Assembly: GCA_963576565.1 (NCBI GenBank)
Contig: OY755048.1
Span: 4,470,501 to 4,534,500 of the forward strand
Reading direction: 5' to 3'
Length of the DNA: 64,000 nt
Source of the DNA: Aspidapion aeneum
Lineage: Eukaryota > Arthropoda > Insecta > Coleoptera > Brentidae
A program made the translations under genes and the position numbers. Positions 59,733 through 64,000 of the stretch are shown here, piece by piece. The notes under the pieces were generated by a model. The model searched no databases. It was not told the DNA's origin and saw only the letters and a list, made by a program, of their open reading frames with translations. Every line of letters starts with the position of its first letter. Positions within the stretch are counted from its first letter, which is position 1.

Positions 59733-61840
59733 ATGAGCATGAAGTTAGCGAAGCACCCATCGCAGATCGAATCGGGACTAGGTGGATAATTTGCCGTTAA
59801 TTAGTCGTGAATTAGTTTTGTCGCTCTTATTTTTGACCGTTTTTGAGGGTGCTTCGCTAACTTCATATGAAGTTAGCGAAGCACCCTCGTAAAAATGGCT
59901 TTTATCAAAATCGAATATGGTGGATAATTTGCCGCTAATTAGTCGTGAATTAGTTGTGGAAAAATTAATTTTGTCGCTCTTATTTTTGACCGTTTTTGAG
60001 GGTGCTTCGCTAACTTCATATGAAGTTAGCGAAGCACCCTCGTAAAAATGGCTTTTATCAAAATCGAATATGGTGGATAATTTGCCGCTAATTAGTCGTG
60101 AATTAGTTGTGGAAAAATTAAATTTGTCGCTCTTATTTTTTACCCTTTTTTTGGGTGCTTCGCTAACTTCATATTTTGGCACCCATCGCAAATCGAATCG
60201 CTACTAGGTGGATAATTTGCCGTTAATTAGTCGTGAATTAGTTGTGGAAAAATTAATTTTGTCGCTCTTATTTTTGACCGTTTTTGAGGGTGCTTCGCTA
60301 ACTTCATATGAAGTTAGCGAAGCACTCTCGTAAAAATAGCTTTTATCAAAATCGAATATGATGGATAATTTGCCGCTAATTAGTCGTGAATTAGTTGTGG
60401 AAAAATTAATTTTGTCACTCTTATTTTTGACCCTTTTTTGGGTACTTCGCTAACTTCATATGAAGTTAGCGAAGCACCCTCGTAAAAATGGCTTTTATCA
60501 AAATCGAATATGCTGGATAATTTGCCGCTAATTAGTCGTGAATTAGTTGTGGAAAAATTAATTTTGTCGCTCTTTTTTTTTACCGTTTTTTGTGTGCTTC
60601 GCTTAATTCATATAAAGTTAGAGAGGCACCAAAAAAACACTCAAAACTAAACGCGACAAACTTAATTTTTCCACAACTAATTACCGACTAATTAGCGGCA
60701 AATTATCCACCATATTCGATTTCGATACGTCATGTCTAAAGCCATTTTTACGAAGGTGCTTCGCTAACTTTATATGAAGTTAGCGAAGCACCCTCAAAAA
60801 CGGTCAAAAATAAGAGCGACAAAATTAATTTTTCCACAACTAATTCACGACTAATTAGCGGCAAATTATCCACCATATTCGATTTTGATAAAAGCTATTT
60901 TTACGAGGGTGCTTCGCTAACTTCATATGAAGTTAGCGAAGCACCCAAAAAAAAGGTCAAAAATAAGAGCGACAAAATTAATTTTTCCACAACTTATTCA
61001 CGACTAATTAACGGCAAATTATCCACCATATTCGATTTTGATAAAAGTCATTTTTACAAGGGTGCTTCGCTAACTTCATATGAAGTTAGCGAAGCACCCT
61101 CAAAAACGGTCAAAAATAAGAGCGACGAAATTAATTTTTCCACAACTAATTCACGACTAATTAGCGGCAAATTATCCACCATATTCGATTTTGATAAAAG
61201 CTATTTTTACGAGGGTGCTTCGCGAACTTCATATGAAGTTAGCGAAGCACCCAAAAAAAGGGTCAAAAATAAGAGCGACAAAATTAATTTTTCCTCAACT
61301 AATTCACGACTAATTAGCGGCAAATTATCCACCATATTCGATTTTGATAAAAGCTATTTTTACGAGGGTGCTTCGCGAACTTCATATGAAGTTAGCGAAG
61401 CACCCAAAAAAAGGGTCAAAAATAAGAGCGACAAAATTAATTTTTCCACAACTAATTCACGACTAATTAGCGGCAAATTATCCACCATATTCGATTTTGA
61501 TAAAAGCCATTTTTACGAGGGTGCTTCGCTAACTTCATATGAAGTTAGCGAAGCACCCTCAAAAACGGTCAAAAATAAGAGCGACAAAATTAATTTTTCC
61601 ACAACTAATTCACGACTAATTAGCGGCAAATTATTCACCATATTCGATTTTGATAAAAGCCATTTTTACGAGGGTGCTTCGCTAACTTCATATGAAGTTA
61701 GCGAAGCACCCTCAAAAACGGTCAAAAATAAGAGCGACAAAATTAATTTTTCCACAACTAATTCACGACTAATTAACGGCAAATTATCCACCTAGTCCGG
61801 ATTCGATTTGCGATGGTTGCTTTGCTAACTTCATGCTCAT
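59733..61840. mobile_element. Foldback element of ~153-bp palindrome-separated units
   Basis: Bounded by the 9-bp duplication CGCATTCCC (59724-59732 and 61841-61849). The outer ends are inverted: ATGAGCATGAAGTTAGCGAA... with a CGCAGATCGAATC...ACTAGGTGGATAATTTGCCG continuation on both sides. The interior is about a dozen units. The left part (to about 60600) and right part are in opposite orientation, and units are separated by a palindrome. No ORF with a domain: a repeated 51-codon frame on the minus strand is a by-product of the 153-bp period. Long inverted arms made of tandem subunits and a 9-bp duplication match the layout of Drosophila FB foldback elements. Confidence 0.9.
59845..61713. 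repeat. Series of 44-bp palindromes at ~153-bp spacing
   Basis: The half-site GGGTGCTTCGCTAACTTCAT is followed directly by its complement. At 59845-59888 the palindrome with flanking GA/TC is 44 bp and perfect. Others begin near 59998, 60286, 60437, 60752, 60905, 61058, 61211, 61364, 61517 and 61670, with zero to a few mismatches, and a degenerate one marks the centre near 60600. The half-site equals the terminal sequence of the whole element, so each palindrome looks like two element ends joined back to back. Confidence 0.92.
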
Positions 61841-61849
61841 CGCATTCCC

Positions 61850-62083
61850 TGTACCTGTGGAATTGTCTACATCGGAACAACCAAACGGTCCGTAAACACA
61901 AGAATCAAAGAACACAAAGCCAACTGTCGACTCGGACATACGGAAAAATCTGCAGTTGCAGACCACACACTAAACAATGAAGACCACCGAATAAAATTCG
62001 AAGACACACAAGTTCTCTGCGCCTCCTCTTCATACTATCCAAGACTCAATAGAGAAGCAATCGAAATTCATAAACACCAGTAG
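61850..62083 (+). pseudogene. GIY-YIG endonuclease domain of the Penelope-like element
   Basis: Continues the frame broken at 59732: CTCGIVYIGTTKRSVNTRIK, EHKANCRLGHTEKSAVADH, then IKFEDTQVLCASSSYYPRLN and REAIEIHKHQ followed by TAG. The 'C.CG..YIG.T.R....R..EH' core with the conserved Arg, the Glu of NREAIEI and HH/CC residues is that of Penelope GIY-YIG nucleases, which nick target DNA. The motif straddles the insertion: its 'GVY' strand lies before the insert and 'YIG' after it. The TAG precedes NFNRSEETLKINRTW, which looks like the usual continuation. Confidence 0.88.
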
Positions 62084-62299
62084 AACTTCAACAGATCTGA
62101 AGAAACTCTTAAAATTAACAGAACATGGGTACCGGTTCTTAAAAACACTAAACGGCTCGCTTACAATAACAAAACTGAATCAAGGGAATGTGACCAATCA
62201 CCGACCAGCTCTGATATACGCCCCGCCCACCATAGCGTATATAACCTGCGTCCGCGACAGACTAACCACCAGTCTTCGAGAAGCCGACAAACAGTCAAC

Positions 62300-62340
62300 A
62301 TCTCCTGAAGATGCCATCCACTCGAGATGGCGAAACGTCG
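62300..62340 (+). ncRNA. Hammerhead-ribozyme-like core in the Penelope-like terminal repeat
   Basis: CTGAAGA (62305-62311) fits the CUGANGA core. A stem GCCATC/GATGGC (62313-62318 with 62326-62331) closes a 7-nt loop, and GAAA (62332-62335) then CGTC follow. One extra T between core and stem departs from the textbook minimal motif. Hammerhead motifs are known in the terminal repeats of Penelope-like elements. An inverted copy of the same sequence is in the 5' repeat (about 57862-57902), and another in the solo repeat at 63617-63801. Activity is not shown. Confidence 0.55.
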
Positions 62341-62459
62341 AGAACGAATTTCCAACGACGACGGCCGAACAGCCCGAAAGCACACCCACCATTCGTAGAC
62401 AATGATTGTGTAGAAATAAAATTTCGGACTTCCATTGTCTTTATTTATTTTAAAACATG

Positions 62460-62502
62460 ACGTTTCGGTTAGTAAGTACTCTAACCGTTATCAAGTGTAA
62501 AA
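62460..62502 (-). ncRNA. Second hammerhead-like core, degenerate
   Basis: The minus strand reads CTTGATAACGGTTAG, a short loop AGTACTTA, then CTAACCGAAACGTCATG. The CGGTTAG/CTAACCG stem and GAAAC box are intact but the CUGANGA core is altered. It is followed by AATAAATAAAGACAATGG. It probably marks the end of another, otherwise unrecognised Penelope-like relic. The rest of 62405-63610 contains no gene I can support. Confidence 0.4.
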
Positions 62503-63616
62503 AAAACATAACGATAGGTTGGATGTTAGTTCTAACGTCATATTCATAGTGAAAAAGAAGCTTAATAACCAGTTTTCTGACGTTAGAAAAATAATAAACG
62601 TTTTTTTAAAGTGTTTTTCAAACGTTAACAAAATATTGATTTAACAGTGAAAAATAAATGTTTTTCAAATATCTCTAAAGATAAGGTCCGTAAATAAAGT
62701 AAATAAAATGCTTCCATTTTGGAAAAGCAGAGCAGCAAGAGTCCGTTGAGGTTTTCGTGAACTCGACACTCAGTAAAGGAAATTCGGATCCGTAGCTTAT
62801 ACAAGGCAAACAATATTCAACTGAATGCTCGCTTGAAATTCTCACTCTGATTGGATGGGGTCCCGTGCAGAGGCATTCGTTTGGTCCCGCTGCGAGGCTT
62901 GCGAGTTCTGCCTCAAATGAATACACGGCTTAAGGTCCGGCGGCTAATCATTCGCGGTGAATTGTGGCATTCCCTGTCTAATTAACTGTAACGTGGGTAT
63001 GCGATATTCCATACAAAACAATTTTTTTACTTTTGTTTACTTTTCTTACCTAATTTTGTGATACTTCATTTAAATCATTGCATACATATTTGTTATTCTT
63101 TAACTATACCATCTTTTCCACACAACTGGTGTATATTCGTATCCAAATATGTATTCACTATCATTGTTAATAATTGTGCGATTAATTTGCCATGTTTGTT
63201 TTTACCAAAAGGAAAATATTTTAACCAAAATGGCACAAAGCGTATTTGCTACCGACTCGTATGATGGCCCGTTCTGGTAGTGAAACTATGCGGCAGCTCC
63301 ATAGTATCATTTTTTTTAATGTTTAAAAAACAAAACATTTATTAGCTTTATATATCTTAAATTCAACGTTAGAAATGAGATCTAGGAAAAACATTATAAA
63401 AATAACCATATATTGATAGTATTATTTTTAATGTTAATAAAATTATGGTTTTTTTAAATATTGGTTTCTTAACGTTATTAAGAAATATATTTTTGGTAAT
63501 GCTTTTACATGAAATTTTCGTTAGGATTATCAACATGTTTTTTTAATGTCAAAAGTTGACTTAATTTTAACACAAATTTGTGCAAGAAAAAAAAAATTTT
63601 TCAACATTTATTTAAC

Positions 63617-63801
63617 GTGGTGGGTGTGCTTTCGGGCTGTTCGGCCGTCGTCGTTGGAAATTCGTTCTCGACGTTTCGCCATCTCGAGTGGATGGCATCT
63701 TCAGGAGATGTTGACTGTTTGTCGGCTTCTCGAAGACTGGTGACGTCGAAAACGAATTTCCAACGACGACGGCCGAACAGCCCGAAAGCACACCCACCAT
63801 T
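63617..63801. mobile_element. Solo Penelope-like terminal repeat folded on itself
   Basis: Starts with the same 120-odd bp as the 5' terminal repeat at 57810 (GGTGGGTGTGCTTTCGGGCT...). After GACTGGTGACGTCG it immediately returns as an inverted copy of the first 60 bp, ending ...AAAGCACACCCACCAT. No coding part remains. The interior contains a hammerhead-like core on the minus strand. Confidence 0.8.
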
Positions 63802-63814
63802 GGAAATGGGTATT

Positions 63815-63842
63815 AGGTGCCCATAAATTGGCAGAGTATTTT
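63815..63842 (+). mobile_element. Right-end fragment of the Helentron/DINE-like family
   Basis: Reads TAGGTGCCCATAAATTGGCA followed by GAGTATTTT, the same terminal words that close copies A, C and D. The preceding GTGAGCT palindrome is lost. Confidence 0.6.
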
Positions 63843-63858
63843 ATATGAATGATTTTAT

Positions 63859-64000
63859 CTAATTAATTGATTCATTATAAGTAGCTCCTTCAAGACTAAG
63901 ATCTAGACCAAGTTCGGTTTTTGCTTGCATTTTGTACTTTTTGGCATCTACACGTGCACCTAGATAATTTAGTGACTTAAAAAATTCCATGTATCCAAAA
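63859..64000 (-). CDS. Possible terminal exon or partial ORF at the right edge
   Basis: From the right edge the minus strand is open for 46 codons (GYMEFFKSLNYLGARVDAKK, then YKMQAKTELGLDLSLEGATY) to a TAG. The composition is protein-like and less AT-biased than the surroundings, but I recognise no domain. It ends in a stop, so it is not an internal exon of the RhoGEF gene in this frame. It may be the last exon of another minus-strand gene or a transposon ORF. The start is outside the window. Confidence 0.35.
   Translation of the reverse strand, partial: FGYMEFFKSLNYLGARVDAKKYKMQAKTELGLDLSLEGATYNESIN

Larger units (their letters stand above)
57775..62392 (+). mobile_element. Penelope-like element interrupted by a foldback element
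   Basis: Flanked by the 12-bp duplication TCGTAGACAATG (57763-57774 and 62393-62404). Its ends are inverted copies of 128 bp (57810-57937 and 62264-62391) that I read as essentially identical. The single coding unit has an N-terminal region, RT and GIY-YIG endonuclease in the order usual for Penelope. Without the 2.1-kb insert and one 9-bp duplicate it would be about 2.5 kb. Lesions: an in-frame TAA at 58203, the insert at 59733-61840, and an in-frame TAG at 62081. Confidence 0.9.

Noticed and set aside
59778..60191. Minus-strand ORF with a repeated ~51-residue peptide (VSEAPSKTVKNKSDK...)
   Set aside because: The unit length of about 153 bp is a multiple of three, so any stop-free frame repeats. 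There is no start context, domain or codon evidence of selection, and units with other lengths break it.
59845..61713. CRISPR-like array (regular palindromic repeats)
   Set aside because: The context is eukaryotic, the 'spacers' are themselves copies of each other, no cas genes exist, and a 9-bp duplication flanks the whole block.

Overview
The window looks like repeat-rich nuclear DNA of an arthropod, most likely an insect. The grounds are AT-rich introns with standard GT/AG splice sites, RTE-like and Jockey-like LINEs, a Penelope-like element, pogo-type DNA transposons and many MITEs. I cannot name the species; a large-genome beetle is only a guess. No prokaryotic operon, CRISPR array or rRNA was seen.

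Host genes. Five exons on the minus strand (32615-32692, 9913-9990, 4474-4581, 3293-3409, 2772-3162) read as one uninterrupted RhoGEF: an almost complete DH (Dbl homology) domain and the first strands of a PH domain. The gene continues past the left edge, and its 5' part is not recognised in the window. A 22.6-kb intron separates the first two exons and holds much of the repeat content. Inside that intron, on the plus strand, lies a small five-exon gene of unknown function (15213-18087). Its fourth exon is split by a 5'-truncated LINE with a 14-bp target-site duplication. A 46-residue terminal coding fragment may run off the right edge on the minus strand.

Mobile elements, left to right: LINE pieces (1-1375); MITEs and a Jockey remnant around the first RhoGEF exons (3.5-5.5 kb); a 2.9-kb foldback structure with GC-rich minisatellite ends (6478-9397); a microsatellite-bearing, Helentron-like repeat family (copies at 10.4, 26.9, 30.3, 49.7 and 57.3 kb), one of which has expanded into about 2.16 kb of pure CAGA; three copies of one RTE-like LINE family (15.98-17.54, 23.48-26.40, 33.08-33.83 kb); two pogo derivatives with TA duplications (21.4-22.2, 42.8-44.1 kb); a 322-bp satellite-like array (35.4-36.85 kb); a third LINE type (40.8-42.7 kb); a second RTE-like family (48.2-49.3, 51.3-52.4 kb); and nested TIR elements (52.5-55.3 kb).

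The most unusual structure is at the right. A Penelope-like element (57775-62392, 12-bp duplication) has 128-bp inverted terminal repeats carrying a hammerhead-ribozyme-like core. Exactly at the joint between its RT domain and its GIY-YIG endonuclease domain it is split by a 2.1-kb foldback element (59733-61840, 9-bp duplication). That foldback element is built from about 153-bp units separated by 44-bp near-perfect palindromes. Most of the window is therefore a stack of nested insertions inside the introns of one signalling gene, and several insertions can be ordered in time.
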